DNA from: Edaphochlamys debaryana
Taxonomy: Eukaryota > Chlorophyta > Chlorophyceae > Chlamydomonadales
NCBI GenBank assembly: GCA_016858145.1
Contig: JAEHOE010000262.1
Coordinates: 1-64,000, forward strand
DNA: 64,000 nt
Direction of reading: 5' to 3'
The notes beneath the pieces were generated by a model that did not search any database, was not told the origin of the DNA, and saw only the letters and a program-made list of their open reading frames with translations. This document shows, one piece after another, positions 10,012 to 21,417 of the stretch (position 1 is its first letter; each line of letters opens with the position of its first letter). The position numbers and the translations under genes were made by a program.

Positions 10012-11233
10012 GCGGCGACCGGGCGGCGGTCGTGGGCGACACGAGTCCGAGCACCGGACTCCGCTGCCCCTCCCCCAGATCACGCACCGTGCCCACGGTA
10101 CCATGATCTGGCCTGGGGAGGCCCGCCGCAGCACGCCCCGCCCGACCCGACCGCCCCAATCCCTTCCCCTGACATGGACGCACCCCCCACTACCCACTGC
10201 CGTACAGGTGCATGCCGTACAGCACTGCACGCAGCCGGTGCACACGCCCTCCACCTCCACGCTCCCACAGCTCCCGCCGCACGCCGCTTGCCCGGAAAAG
10301 GGTGGGACCTGGCCGAGCGGCCTCAGGGGGCCTCGGGGGAAGGTCGGGGACTGAGCACAGCCGGCGGCGACCGGGCGGCTGTCGTGGGCGGCACGACTCC
10401 GAGCCCCGGACTCCGCTCCCCCTCCCCCAGTACCCCCAGATCACGCACCGTGCCCACGGTACCATGATCTGGCCTGGGGAGGCCCGCCGCAGCGCGCCCT
10501 CCCCGACCCGACCGCCCCAATCCCTTTCCCTCACATAGGCGCACCTCTTGACACCCACTGCCGTACAGGTGCATGCCGTACAGCACTGCAGCCGGTGCAC
10601 ACGTCCTCCACCTCCACGCTCCCACAGCTCCCGCCGCACGCCGCTTGCCCGGAAACAGGTGGGACCTGGCCGAGCGGCCTCAGGGGGCCTCGGGGGAAGG
10701 TCGGGGACTGAGCACAGCCGGCGGCGACCGGGCGGCGGTCGTGGGCGACACGAGTCCGAGCCCCGGACCCCGCTCCCCCTCCCCCAGATCACGCACCGTG
10801 CCCACGGTACCATGATCTGGCCTGGGGAGGCCCGCCGCAGCGCGCCCTCCCCGACCCGACCGCCCCAATCCCTTGCCCTCACATAGGCGCACCTCTTGAC
10901 ACCCACTGCGGTACAGGTGCATGCCGTACAGCACTGCAGCCGGTGCACACGCCCTCCACCTCCACGCTCCCACAGCTCCCGCCGCACGCCGCTTGCCCGG
11001 AAACAGGTGGGACCTGGCCAGGCGGCCTCAGGGGGCCTCGGGGGAAGGTTGGGGATTGAGCACAGCCGGCGGCGACCGGGCGGCGGTCGTGGGCGACACG
11101 AGTCCGAACCTTGGACCCCGCTGCCCCTCCCCCAGATCATGCACCGTGCCCACGGTACCATGATCTGGCCTGGGGAGGCCCGCCGCAGCGCGCCCTCCCC
11201 GACCCGACCGCCCCAATCCCTTCCCCGCACACA
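10012..11233 (-). repeat. Satellite C array, left arm (about 3.5 units of 348 bp)
   Basis: Units of 348 bp (the outermost about 361 bp because of small insertions) repeat in tandem, and each contains a palindromic motif. The motifs lie near 10077, 10438, 10786 and 11134. Units are the reverse complement of those at 18462-21417. Confidence 0.95.
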
Positions 11234-14114
11234 GTATGTGCCCCAAGAATCCCAACCTCCCAGGCAGTGATAGCAGTCCACTCTACGCGTCTCTTCGGAC
11301 GCAAAGTGCGCCATGTCCGCTGGGGATGGTGCTGACAAGCACCTAAGGGAGGTTCGAGAGGGCTTGGCCTTCGGGCGCCCAGCCTGGTGGGGTGCGCCGG
11401 GCTGGGAGTTGAAGTGTATCTTTCCAAGGCACTTGGTTGCTGCGTAAGGTTCTCCATCCACGTTCATGTTGGCATTCGCGAGGGAAGAGGCGCGTTGAAG
11501 ACCCGCCATGCGCACCATGGCGATCGCAGACAAGCGGCCAGCTGAGAATGCGTAAACAGTTGCAAAATGGCTAACGTGATACAGTAGCTTAGGGTGTACC
11601 AGGCGCAACAAAAGCCAGGATTCAGTAGCGTCGCGCCAAAATGTGAGCGCTCACTGAGGCAACAGGGAATGCCGAAGCAAAGCAAGGGTAGTGAGCTCGA
11701 TGGTGAATAGGAATTCAAGTAGAGGCGGGGGTCGGGACGCTGGCCCGGACGAGGGACCCGTACGCCGTACTGCACACTTACAGAGGAGTGGCCTCCGCAA
11801 GCTCGCAAGGCACCTGGTCCTCGGGATGCCCTCAACATGCCCGCACCCTCCCTCCTGTAGCGAGTCTGCAGTGATTAAGGTGTTGAGAAACACCGGCGGC
11901 CCAGCAGCGTGCGAAGCGGAAGAGAGGCTTGCTCCAGGCTCACGGCGCACGACTGATCACACGCGCGGCGGACATAGGCCTAACGTGCAAGCACAGCACC
12001 TTATGGTCCGGGAGTGCGGCTCAGCGCCTTCTCCCGCAAGCCCCGCTCACACACCCGCCACCTTCCGAGCGGGCGGGAGGAAAGGGTCACAAAGCGTGCC
12101 ACCGGGCGGCTGGGGCGTACACAGCTGAGCATGTGCCACCCTCACGGTCTGGGATTGCGGCTCGGCGCCTTCCCCCGCCAGCTCCGCTCGCACCCCGCCA
12201 CATTTCAAGCGGGCGGCAGCGGGGGCATACTTGGGGTGTCGGGGACACACGGGGCGCCCTTGCCGTAAGGCAGCAGCGTCCATGGCACTTGGGGCCCTGG
12301 GCGCCGGGGGCTGTCGTTGGGCCTTTGCTGTAGCACACACTGCAAACGGGCGGGAGGAGCCGAGGGCCCGGGCGCAAAAGGAAGGGTGGGGCGGGGGAAG
12401 GTGAGCAAGTTAGCCGGGCGGTAGCAAGAAAGCGCTCCCAGGGTTGCTTAAGCACTGCCGCCTGCCGAACGGTACCCACCCCACCCCCATTCCCGTGAGA
12501 CGCTGGTCCGTGGAGCGTCTCCCCTGGGCAGGTTCTACTGCCTCCTATTGCCGCAGTCCCCACCCGCGAGAGCACTGCGTCGTGCAGCGTCTCCCCCGGG
12601 CAGGTCCTACCCCGCCTGCTGCCGGCAGCGTCGTGCATGCACCGACACCAAGGGGGAGACCGGCAAGGCTAAGCGCCCTCACGGGCCTTGATTGTCCTCC
12701 CAATGCCCCATCTGCCTACCCCGTCTTCCCAACCCGATCCCGTTTCTGAAGTGCACAGCGGCGCAGGCTGTGGGCTGTGCGTGCACGGAGGGCGGGCCTG
12801 CAGCTGCTCCGCTAGCGACGAGACGCGCTCCTCCGCCCCAAGCAAGCCCGCTTACCTCGGAGCTTACCTGTGTGTAGCGGTAGTGCCCCCTCCACCTCCG
12901 GCTCGCCACAGCCCGAGCCCGCTCGCACGCCGCACGCCCGCGGACGTTCAAGCGTCCCCGGGCTATGGCGGTCTAGGTTGTGTCGGGGCCTGAGCGGCAG
13001 GAAGCGGAGCGGGGCAGCGGCCATAGCAGGACGATGTGAAGGGTGGGCGTGACGGGCTGGCTGATGCGGGGCGGGGCGGTGCAGGCGGGCCACTGACGGA
13101 GGCTGTGCGTTCGGGGTGCATCTGAAGTGTGGCGCTTCCCACCGTCTGCCGTGAGCGGGGGGCTCTGGGATCGATCCAGGGACCAGGTAAGAACCGCCCC
13201 GTCGTCAGGGAGTGGAGCTCCTGCGGGGAGGCCGGGTTGCGCGGGCCCTTCCTCAGGAGTGCAGCTGGGCAAGTGTTCGACCCCACGCGGGCCCCTCCCT
13301 CAATCGATCGCCACGCGTGCTTCGTTCCATCACGCTAGCAGCCCCACTGCGCTCGCCGAGCGCCCAACCTTGTCGAATCATGTGAGCCGAGTCTGCCCGC
13401 GTGCGTCAAGCCACAGAAGGAAACCGGATTCCTCAGTAGAGACCAGACAGGTGCGCGGTACACAGACCTCCAGGGCTTGGACCTTGCGCGCTTGCGAAGT
13501 GGCAAGCATGGCAAGGATGCAAACGCTCAAAGGAAGTCGTCCGTGGTTGCCTAGGAAGCCTGCTCTTTATATGGACGTAGACATATTGCAGGGCGGTGAG
13601 CGGGAGCTGCAGCGGGAGTGCTTAGCATAGGTCAAAGGTGCGTCCTTGCAAGAAGCTAGGCCATCGAGGGCGTAGGAAGTGCGTGCGTGAAGATATGACG
13701 ACTGTCAAGTGACCGAACAGAGTTTGCCAGTGGAACGGGGCTCTGTTGGGAGAAAAGGATGTCATTGTTGACTCGACAGCTGCCGACGTGCTCGCGTTGT
13801 CCTTGTCGCTTGCGACGCGTGGAGCCCTCAAAGTGCTCCACTGACAGTCACACGCTACTGGGAAGCACCGCGAGGACGTCGGCAGCGTTGCAGCGACGAC
13901 GCGACGACCGAAGTGCTCCCACGCCGCCCGCCCCCCACCGCCCGCGGCCCCACCCCCGGACTACGGACAACCCGCGTCAACCACAGTAACACGCTCGGTG
14001 CACGCCCCACAGACACAGGCCTCGGTCATGATCAAAGGCGACGGCATCATGTTGTTAACAAGCAAGGCTTGAGAGCGTGGGTGTTTGAGGCCCGTGCCCT
14101 GACACTTGCTTGAC
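11234..14114. other. Non-tandem part of left arm, no supported gene
   Basis: About 2.9 kb, near-identical to 15582-18461 in inverse orientation. Several frames of 100-190 codons are open. Those I compared between arms are either low in complexity (Pro, Gly, Arg, Ala rich) or broken by indels in the other arm: the frame from 13127 to 13630, for instance, is shifted in the right arm near 16440. The most protein-like piece is a minus-strand stretch at about 11510-11230 containing DGEPYAATKCLGKIHFN, open in both arms; it may be a relic exon, family unknown. Confidence 0.6.
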
Positions 14115-14383
14115 AGAAGCCCGTTCGACCCAGTTCCGTGAGGGGCACCGCCTTGGCCCCACCTTCGCGGACGTTCCCCCACCCCCACCACGCTGGCACC
14201 TGACGACAGCTCCGCGCAGCCTTCTGCCCCCGTGCTACGAGATGCATGGGGGCCCTACTGGCGAAAGGACAGGCCCGGATGTGGTCGGGGCACAACACAG
14301 AAGCCCATTCGACCCAGTTCCGTGAGGGGCACCGCCTTGGCCCCACCTTCCCGGACGTTCCCCCACCCCCACCACGCTGGCAC
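14115..14383 (+). repeat. Repeat D, left copies (one partial, one full; 184-bp unit)
   Basis: The full unit starts at TGACGACAGCTCCGCGCAGC (14201) and ends in CCCACCCCCACCACGCTGGC. The partial copy before it starts at AGAAGCCCGTTCGACCCAG, next to the inner end of the left arm. The same unit, in the same orientation, occurs at 15278-15568. Confidence 0.93.
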
Positions 14384-15277
14384 ACATAGAACACATAGAA
14401 CGTAACTGCGGCCCCGCCGAGGAGAACACATAGAACACACAGAACACATAGAACGTAACTGCGGCCCCGCCGAGGCGGGGCCGCAGCCAGAACATAGCAC
14501 GCATCGATGAGCGACCGCGGACTGACACCTTCTTTGGCCAGATGAGCTGCATTTTCGCTTGCTGGATGCTGTGGACGGCTAGCGGAGAGACTGCATGTAA
14601 GGGCGAGCTCTGGGACTCAAGCTCAAAGGCGGCGTACTATGTCTCCTCGCACGTCCGGTCGTGGTTGCACTATTACGCTCGTCTGAGCCATAGGGTGTCA
14701 GCTAAGTTGGCTGGTAGGCGGGCCTTGTGCCGCGTCAGGCCACGATCGGCAGCCCTCGTGCCGCCGCATAGAAGCCCCAACCATTCGCACGCAGAGCTAG
14801 CATGGTGCGGCATCTGCGGGGCTGTCCGGACGAATGGCTTTGCGGAAAGGTGTGATATTGTGTTCGATGTCATACATGCTGCGAGTGGTGCTCTGCTGGA
14901 GGTCTTGGTGGCCCTCTGTTTGCCCGTGCGACGCTAGGGGCATTTTGGTGGGATGTGGTGACGCTGTGCCGGGTGGTGTGGGTTTGGGGCTGCTCTCGAC
15001 GTGCCTGGATGTGCCTTGGCCCTTCACAGAACACCGGCCCCTCGCGGGCCCAGACCGCTTTCCAGACAATTGCGCTTGGTAGGCCAAGCGCCAGAATAGA
15101 AGTTTTGAGGGGTCTTCCCCTCGGCGACCCCCTAGCAGTGGTTCAACGACCTACAGTTGGCTGTTGATAGGGTGGTGCTGGTATGGGAGGGCCATACCCG
15201 GTAGGTGGCGCTTTACGCTTAACCCCTCTCAGCTGGTGCTAGGAGGCGGTTCCTGCTGTAACCATCGCATCCTGGCC
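14384..15277 (+). other. Central core of the palindrome (about 0.9 kb, single-copy here)
   Basis: The core is enclosed by direct D repeats and has no inverted counterpart. Its first about 100 bp repeat the phrase CATAGAACGTAACTGCGGCC twice (53 bp apart) and end in a perfect hairpin (14459-14486). A plus-strand frame at 14542-14937 (131 codons, with DIVFDVIHAASGALLEVLVA near its end) is the longest. It has no recognisable domain and may be a decayed piece of a mobile-element protein. A small hairpin GGTATGG...CCATACC sits near 15180-15198. Confidence 0.5.
14459..14486 (+). other. Perfect 13-bp hairpin in the core
   Basis: CTGCGGCCCCGCC (14459-14471) and GGCGGGGCCGCAG (14474-14486) are exact reverse complements with two bases (GA) between. 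A second copy of the left half with the same lead-in lies at 14406-14420 but lacks the right half. Confidence 0.85.
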
Positions 15278-15568
15278 ACCTGACGACAGCTCCGCGCAGC
15301 CTTCTGTCCCCGTGCTAGGACATGCATGGGGGCCCTACTGGCGAAAGGACAGGCCCGGAATGGGTCGGGGCACAACACAGAAGCCCGTTCGACCCAGTTC
15401 CGTGAGGGGCACCGCCTTGGCCCCACCTTCCCGGACGTTCCCCCACCCCCACCACGCTGGCACCTGACGACAGCTCCGCGCAGCCTTCTGTCCCCGTGCT
15501 AGGACATGCATGGGGGCCCTACTGGCGAAAGGACAGGCCCGGATGTGGTTGGGGCACAACACAGAAGC
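15278..15568 (+). repeat. Repeat D, right copies (one full, one partial; 184-bp unit)
   Basis: TGACGACAGCTCCGCGCAGC starts at 15281 and again at 15465. The last copy stops at ACAGAAGCC (15561-15569), the same point in the unit at which the leftmost D copy begins (14113-14121). Confidence 0.93.
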
Positions 15569-15581
15569 CTCCTGCCCTAAC

Positions 15582-18461
15582 GTCAAGTAAGTGTCAGGGC
15601 ACGGGCCTCAAACACCCACGCTCTCAAGCCTTGCTTGTTAACAACATGATGCCGTCGCCTTTGATCATGACCGAGGCCTGTGTCTGTGGGGCGTGCACCG
15701 AGCGTGTTACTGTGGTTGACGCGGGTTGTCCGTAGTCCGGGGGTGGGGCCGCGGGCGGTGGGGGGCGGGCGGCGTGGGAGCACTTCGGTCGTCGCGTCGT
15801 CGCTGCAACGCTGCCGACGTCCTCGCGGTGCTTCCCAGTAGCGTGTGACTGTCAGTGGAGCACTTTGAGGGCTCCACGCGTCGCAAGCGACAAGGACAAC
15901 GCGAGCACGTCGGCAGCTGTCGAGTCAACAATGACATCCTTTTCTCCCAACAGAGCCCCGTTCCACTGGCAAACTCTGTTCGGTCACTTGACAGTCGTCA
16001 TATCTTCACGCACGCACTTCCTACGCCCTCGATGGCCTAGCTTTGCAAGGTCGCACCTTTGACCTATGCTAAGCACTCCCGCTGCAGCTCCCGCTCACCG
16101 CCCTGCAATATGTCTACGTTCATATAAAGAGCAGGCTTCCTAGGCAACCACGGACGACTTCCTTTGAGCGTTTGCATCCTTGCCATGCTTGCCACTTCGC
16201 AAGCGCGCAAGGTCCAAGCCCTGGAGGTCTGTGTACCGCGCACCTGTCTGGTCTCTACTGAGGAATCCGGTTTCCTTCTGTGGCTTAACGCACGCGGGCA
16301 GACTCGGCTCACATGATTCGACAAGGTTGGGCGCTCGGCGAGCGCAGTGGCGCTGCTAGCGTGATGGAACGAAGCACGCGTGGCGATCGATTGAGGGAGG
16401 GGCCCGCGTGGGGTCGAACACTTGCCCAGCTGCACTCCTGAGAAAGCCCGCGCAACCCGGCCTCCCCGCAGGAGCTCCACTCCCTGACGACGGGGCGGTT
16501 CTTACCTGGTCCCTGGATCGATCCCAGAGCCCCCCGCTCACGGCAGACGGTGGGAAGCACCACACTTCAGATGCACCCCGAACGCACAGCCTCCGTCAGT
16601 GGCCCGCCTGCACCGCCCCGCCCCGCATCAGCCAGCCCGTCACGCCCACCCTTCACATGGTCCTGCTATGGCCGCTGCCCGGCTCCGCTTCCTGCCGCTC
16701 AGGCCCCGACACAACCTAGACCGCCATAGCCTGGGGACGCTTGAATGTCCGCGGGCGCGCGGCGTGCGAGCGGGCTCGGGCTGTGGCGAGCCGGAGGTGG
16801 AGGAGGCACTACCGCTACACACAGGTAAGCTCCGAGGTAAGCGGGCTTGCTTGGGGCGGAGGAGCGCGTCTCGTCGCTAGCGGAGCAGCTGCAGGCCCGC
16901 CCTCCGTGCACGCACAGCCCACAGCCTGCGCCGCTGTGCACTTCAGAAACGGGATCGGGTTGGGAAGACGGGGTAGGCAGATGGGGCATTGGGAGGACAA
17001 TCAAGTCCCGTGAGTGCGCTTAGCCTTGCCGGTCTCCCCCTTGGTGTCGGTGCATGCACGACGCTGCCGGCAGCAGGCGGGGTAGGACCTGCCCGGGGGA
17101 GACGCTGCACGACGCAGTGCTCTCGCGGGTGGGGACTGCGGCAATAGGAGGCAGTAGAACCTGCCCAGGGGAGACGCTCCACGGACCAGCGTCTCACGGG
17201 AATGGGGGTGGGGTGGGTACCGTTCGGCAGGCGGCAGTGCTTAAGCAACCCTGGGAGCGCTTTCTTGCTACCGCCCGGCTAACTTGCTCACCTTCCCCCG
17301 CCCCACCCTTCCTTTTGCGCCCGGGCCCTCGGCTCCTCCCGCCCGTTTGCAGTGTGTGCTACAGCAAAGGCCCAACGACAGCCCCCGGCGCCCAGTGCCC
17401 CAAGTGCCATGGACGCTGCTGCCTTACGGCAAGGGCGCCCCGTGTGTCCCCGACACCCCAAGTATGCCCCCGCTGCCGCCCGCTTGAAATGTGGCGGGGT
17501 GCGAGCGGAGCTGGCGGGGGAAGGCGCCGAGCCGCAATCCCAGACCGTGAGGGTGGCACATGCTCAGCTGTGTACGCCCCAGCCGCCCGGTGGCACGCTT
17601 TGTGACCCTTTCCTCCCGCCCGCTCGGAAGGTGGCGGGGGTGTGAGCGGGGCTTGCGGGAGAAGGCGCTGAGCCGCACTCCCGGACCATAAGGTGCTGTG
17701 CTTGCACGTTAGGCCTATGTCCGCCGCACGTGTGATCAGTCGTGCGCCGTGAGCCTGGAGCAAGCCTCTCTTCCGCTTCGCACGCTGCTGGGCCGCCGGT
17801 GTTTCTCAACACCTTAATCACTGCAGACTCGCTACAGGAGGGAGGGTGCGGGCATGTTGAGGGCATCCCGAGGACCAGGTGCCTTGCGAGCTTGCGGAGG
17901 CCACTCCTCTGTAAGTGTGCAGTACGGCGTACGGGTCCCTCGTCCGGGCCAGCGTCCCGACCCCCGCCTCTACTTGAATTCCTATTCACCATCGAGCTCA
18001 CTACCCTTGCTTTGCTTCGGCATTCCCTGTTGCCTCAGTGAGCGCTCACATTTTGGCGCGACGCTACTGAATCCTGGCTTTTGTTGCGCCTGGTACACCC
18101 TAAGCTACTGTATCACGTTAGCCATTTTGCAACTGTTTACGCATTCTCAGCTGGCCGCTTGTCTGCGATCGCCATCGGTGCGCATGGCGGGTCTTCAACG
18201 CGCCTCTTCCCTCGCGAATGCCAACGTGAACGTGGATGGAGAACCTTACGCAGCAACCAAGTGCCTTGGAAAGATACACTTCAACTCCCAGCCCGGCGCA
18301 CCCCACCAGGCTGGGCGCCCGAAGGCCAAGCCCTCTCGAACCTCCCTTAAGAGCTTGTCAGCACCATCCCCAGCGGACATGGCGCACTTTGCGTCCGAAG
18401 AGACGCGTAGAGTGGACTGCTATCACTGCCTGGGAGGTTGGGATTCTTGGGGCACATACTG
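15582..18461. other. Non-tandem part of right arm, no supported gene
   Basis: Mirror of 11234-14114. The open frame at 17054-17605 (183 codons) matches 12087-12638 on the minus strand with one residue changed, but it is of low complexity with no domain. At 18184-18466 lies the counterpart of the DGEPYAATKCLGKIHFN frame. One extra C near 18177 relative to the left arm shifts the frame upstream of its ATG. Confidence 0.6.
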
Positions 18462-21417
18462 TGTGCGGGGAAGGGATTGGGGCGGTCGGGTCGGGGAGGG
18501 CGCGCTGCGGCGGGCCTCCCCAGGCCAGATCATGGTACCGTGGGCACGGTGCGTGATCTGGGGGAGGGGGCAGCGGAGTCCGAGGCTCGGACTTCGTGTC
18601 CGCCCACGTACCGCCGCCCGGTCGCCGCCGGCTGTGCTCAGTCCCCGACCTTCCCCCGAGGCCCCCTGAGGCCGCTCGGCCAGGTCCCACCTGTTTCCTG
18701 GCAAGCGGCGTGCGGCGGGAGCTGTGGGAGCGTGGAGGTGGAGGGCGTGTGCACCGGCTGCACTGCTGTACGACACGCACCTGTACGGCAGTGGGTGGCA
18801 AGAGGTGCGCCTATGTCAGGGGAAGGGATTGGGGCGGTCGGGTCGGGGAGGGCGCGCTGCGGCGGGCCTCCCCAGGCCAGATCATGGTACCGTGGGCACG
18901 GTGCGTGATCTGGGGGAGGGGGAGCGGAGTCCGAGGCTCGGATTCGTGTCGCCCACGTCCGCCGCCCGGTCGCCGCCGGCTGTGCTCAGTCCCCGACCTT
19001 CCCCCGAGGCCCCCTGAGGCCGCTCGGCCAGGTCCCACCTGTTTCCTGGCAAGCGGTGTGCGGCTGGAGCTGTGGGAGCGTGGAGGTGGAGGGCGTGTGC
19101 ACCGGCTGCAGTGCTGTACGGCATGCACCTGTACGGCAGTGGGTGGCAAGAGGTGCGCCTATGTGAGGGCAAGGGATTGGGGCGGTCGGGTCGGGGAGGG
19201 CGCGCTGCGGCGGGCCTCCCCAGGCCAGATCATGGTACCGTGGGCACGGTGCGTGATCTGGGGGAGGGGGAGCGGAGTCCGAGGCTCGGATTCGTGTCGC
19301 CCACGTCCGCCGCCCGGTCGCCGCCGGCTGTGCTCAGTCCCCGACCTTCCCCCGAGGCCCCCTGAGGCCGCTCGGCCAGGTCCCACCTGTTTCCGGGCAA
19401 GCGGCGTGCGGCGGGAGCTGTGGGAGCGTGGAGGTGGAGGGCGTGTGCACCGGCTGCAGTGCTGTACGGCATGCACCTGTACGGCAGTGGGTGGCAAGAG
19501 GTGCGCCTATGTGAGGGCAAGGGATTGGGGCGGTCGGGTCGGGGAGGGCGCGCTGCGGCGGGCCTCCCCAGGCCAGATCATGGTACCGTGGGCACGGTGC
19601 GTGATCTGGGGGAGGGGGAGCGGAGTCCGAGGCTCGGATTCGTGTCGCACACGACAGCCTCCCGGTCGCCGCCGGCTGTGCTCAGTCCCCGACCTTCCCC
19701 CGAGGCCCCCTGAGGCCGCTCGGCCAGGTCCCACCTGTTTCCGGGCAAGCGGCGTGCGGCGGGAGCTGTGGGAGCGTGGAGGTGGAGGGCGTGTGCACTG
19801 CCTGCAGTGCTGTACGGCATGCACCTGTACGGCAGTGGGTGGCAAGAGGTGCGCCTATGTGAGGGCAAGGGATTGGGGCGGTCGGGTCGGGGAGGGCGCG
19901 CTGCGGCGGGCCTCCCCAGGCCAGATCATGGTACCGTGGGCACGGTGCGTGATCTGGGGGAGGGGGAGCGGAGTCCGAGGCTCGGATTCGTGTCGCCCAC
20001 GTCCGCCGCCCGGTCGCCGCCGGCTGTGCTCAGTCCCCGACCTTCCCCCGAGGCCCCCTGAGGCCGCTCGGCCAGGTCCCACCTGTTTCCTGGCAAGCGG
20101 CGTGCGGCGGGAGCTGTGGGAGCGTGGAGGTGGAGGGCGTGTGCACCGGCTGCAGTGCTGTACGGCATGCACCTGTACGGCAGTGGGTGGCAAGAGGTGC
20201 GCCTATGTGAGGGGAAGGGATTGGGGCGGTCGGGTCGGGGAGGGCGCGCTGCGGCGGGCCTCCCCAGGCCAGATCATGGTACCGTGGGCACGGTGCGTGA
20301 TCTGGGGGAGGGGGAGCGGAGTCCGAGGCTCGGATTCGTGCCGCACACGTCCGCCGCCCGGTCGCCGCCGGCTGTGCTCAGTCCCCGACCTTCCCCCGAG
20401 GCCCCCTGAGGCCGCTCGGCCAGGTCCCACCTGTTTCCGGGCAAGCGGCGTGCGGCGGGAGCTGTGGGAGCGTGGAGGTGGAGGGCGTGTGCACCGGCTG
20501 CAGTGCTGTACGACACGCACCTGTACGGCAGTGGGTGGCAAGAGGTGCGCCTATGTCAGGGGAAGGGATTGGGGCGGTCGGGTCGGGGAGGGCGCGCTGC
20601 GGCGGGCCTCCCCAGGCCAGATCATGGTACCGTGGGCACGGTGCGTGATCTGGGGGAGGGGGAGTGGAGTCCGGGGCTCGGAATCATGTCGCCCACGTCC
20701 GCCGCCCGGTCGCCGCCGGCTGTGCTCAGTCCCCGACCTTCCCCCGAGGCCCCCTGAGGCCGCTCGGCCAGGTCCCACCTGTTTCCTGGCAAGCGGTGTG
20801 CGGCTGGAGCTGTGGGAGCGTGGAGGTGGAGGGCGTGTGCACCGGCTGCAGTGCTGTACGGCATGCACCTGTACGGCAGTGGGTGGCAAGAGGTGCGCCT
20901 ATGTGAGGGCAAGGGATTGGGGCGGTCGGGTCGGGGAGGGCGCGCTGCGGCGGGCCTCCCCAGGCCAGATCATGGTACCGTGGGCACGGCGCGTGATCTG
21001 GGGGAGGGGGAGCGGAGTCCGAGGCTCGGATTCGTGTCGCACACGACAGCCTCCCGGTCGCCGCCGGCTGTGTTCAGTCCCCGACCTTCCCCCGAGGCCC
21101 CCTGAGGCCGCTCGGCCAGGTCCCACCTGTTTCCGGGCAAGCGGCGTGCGGCTGGAGCTGTGGGAGCGTGGAGGTGGAGGGCGTGTGCACTGCCTGCAGT
21201 GCTGTACGACACGCACCTGTACGGCAGTGGGTGGCAAGAGGTGCGCCTATGTTAGGGGAAGGGATTGGGGCGGTCGGGTCGGGGAGGGCGCGCTGCGGCG
21301 GGCCTCCCCAGGCCAGATCATGGTACCGTGGGCACGGTGCGTGATCTGGGGGAGGGGGAGTGGAGTCCGGGGCTCGGAATCATGTCGCCCACGACCGCCG
21401 CCCGGTCGCCGCTGGTG
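18462..21417 (+). repeat. Satellite C array, right arm (about 8.5 units of 348 bp)
   Basis: Nine copies of the palindromic motif recur every 348 bp: near 18525, 18873, 19221, 19569, 19917, 20265, 20613, 20961 and 21309. The unit is G+C rich, contains GGCCTCCCCAGGCCAGATCA, CCGCCCGGTCGCCGCCGGC and CCCACCTGTTTCC, and varies at a few linked positions. The first unit carries small insertions (18584-18610). Because 348 is a multiple of three, a frame stays open for 1027 codons (18596-21679). Changes between units are mostly amino-acid changing, so this is not treated as a gene. Confidence 0.97.
18525..18561 (+). other. Palindromic motif of satellite C (first right-arm copy)
   Basis: CCAGATCA and TGATCTGG form the outer arms and ACCGTG and CACGGT the inner arms around a GG centre, with a short asymmetric mismatch between the two stems. 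It is present in every C unit of both arms (about 13 copies) and is among the least variable parts of the unit. It could be a protein-binding site or a cruciform-forming element. Confidence 0.8.

Larger units (their letters stand above)
9698..14114 (+). repeat. Left arm of giant inverted repeat (4.4 kb)
   Basis: Read in reverse complement, this arm matches 15582-21710 from end to end. Paired positions sum to 29692-29696 through the inner 2.9 kb (for example 14114 with 15582, and 11651 with 18041), with only scattered substitutions and 1-3-bp indels. The outer end starts with GGTTCACCGTCGCTGATCAT, next to the perfect palindrome GATCATGATC (9712-9721). The arm contains, from outside in, about 310 bp of G+C-rich sequence, a satellite C array (10012-11233) and 2.9 kb of non-tandem sequence. 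A 16-bp tandem duplication near 9845-9885 is absent from the right arm. No gene is convincing in the arm. Confidence 0.95.

Noticed and set aside
12087..12638. 183-codon frame on the minus strand, also present at 17054-17605 on the plus strand, as a duplicated gene.
   Set aside because: Its preservation simply follows from the near identity of the two arms. The product is low in complexity (Pro, Arg, Gly, Ala, Cys) with no domain or splice context.
14542..14937. Frame of 131 codons in the palindrome core as a transposase or other mobile-element gene.
   Set aside because: No catalytic motif or known domain is visible, no second copy exists in the window to show constraint, and alternative frames of similar length overlap it. 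It is mentioned only as a possible relic.
15060..15240. tRNA-like or structured RNA gene, suggested by several small hairpins and a GGTTCAA-like box.
   Set aside because: The arms cannot be arranged into a cloverleaf with correct stem lengths, and no acceptor stem pairs.
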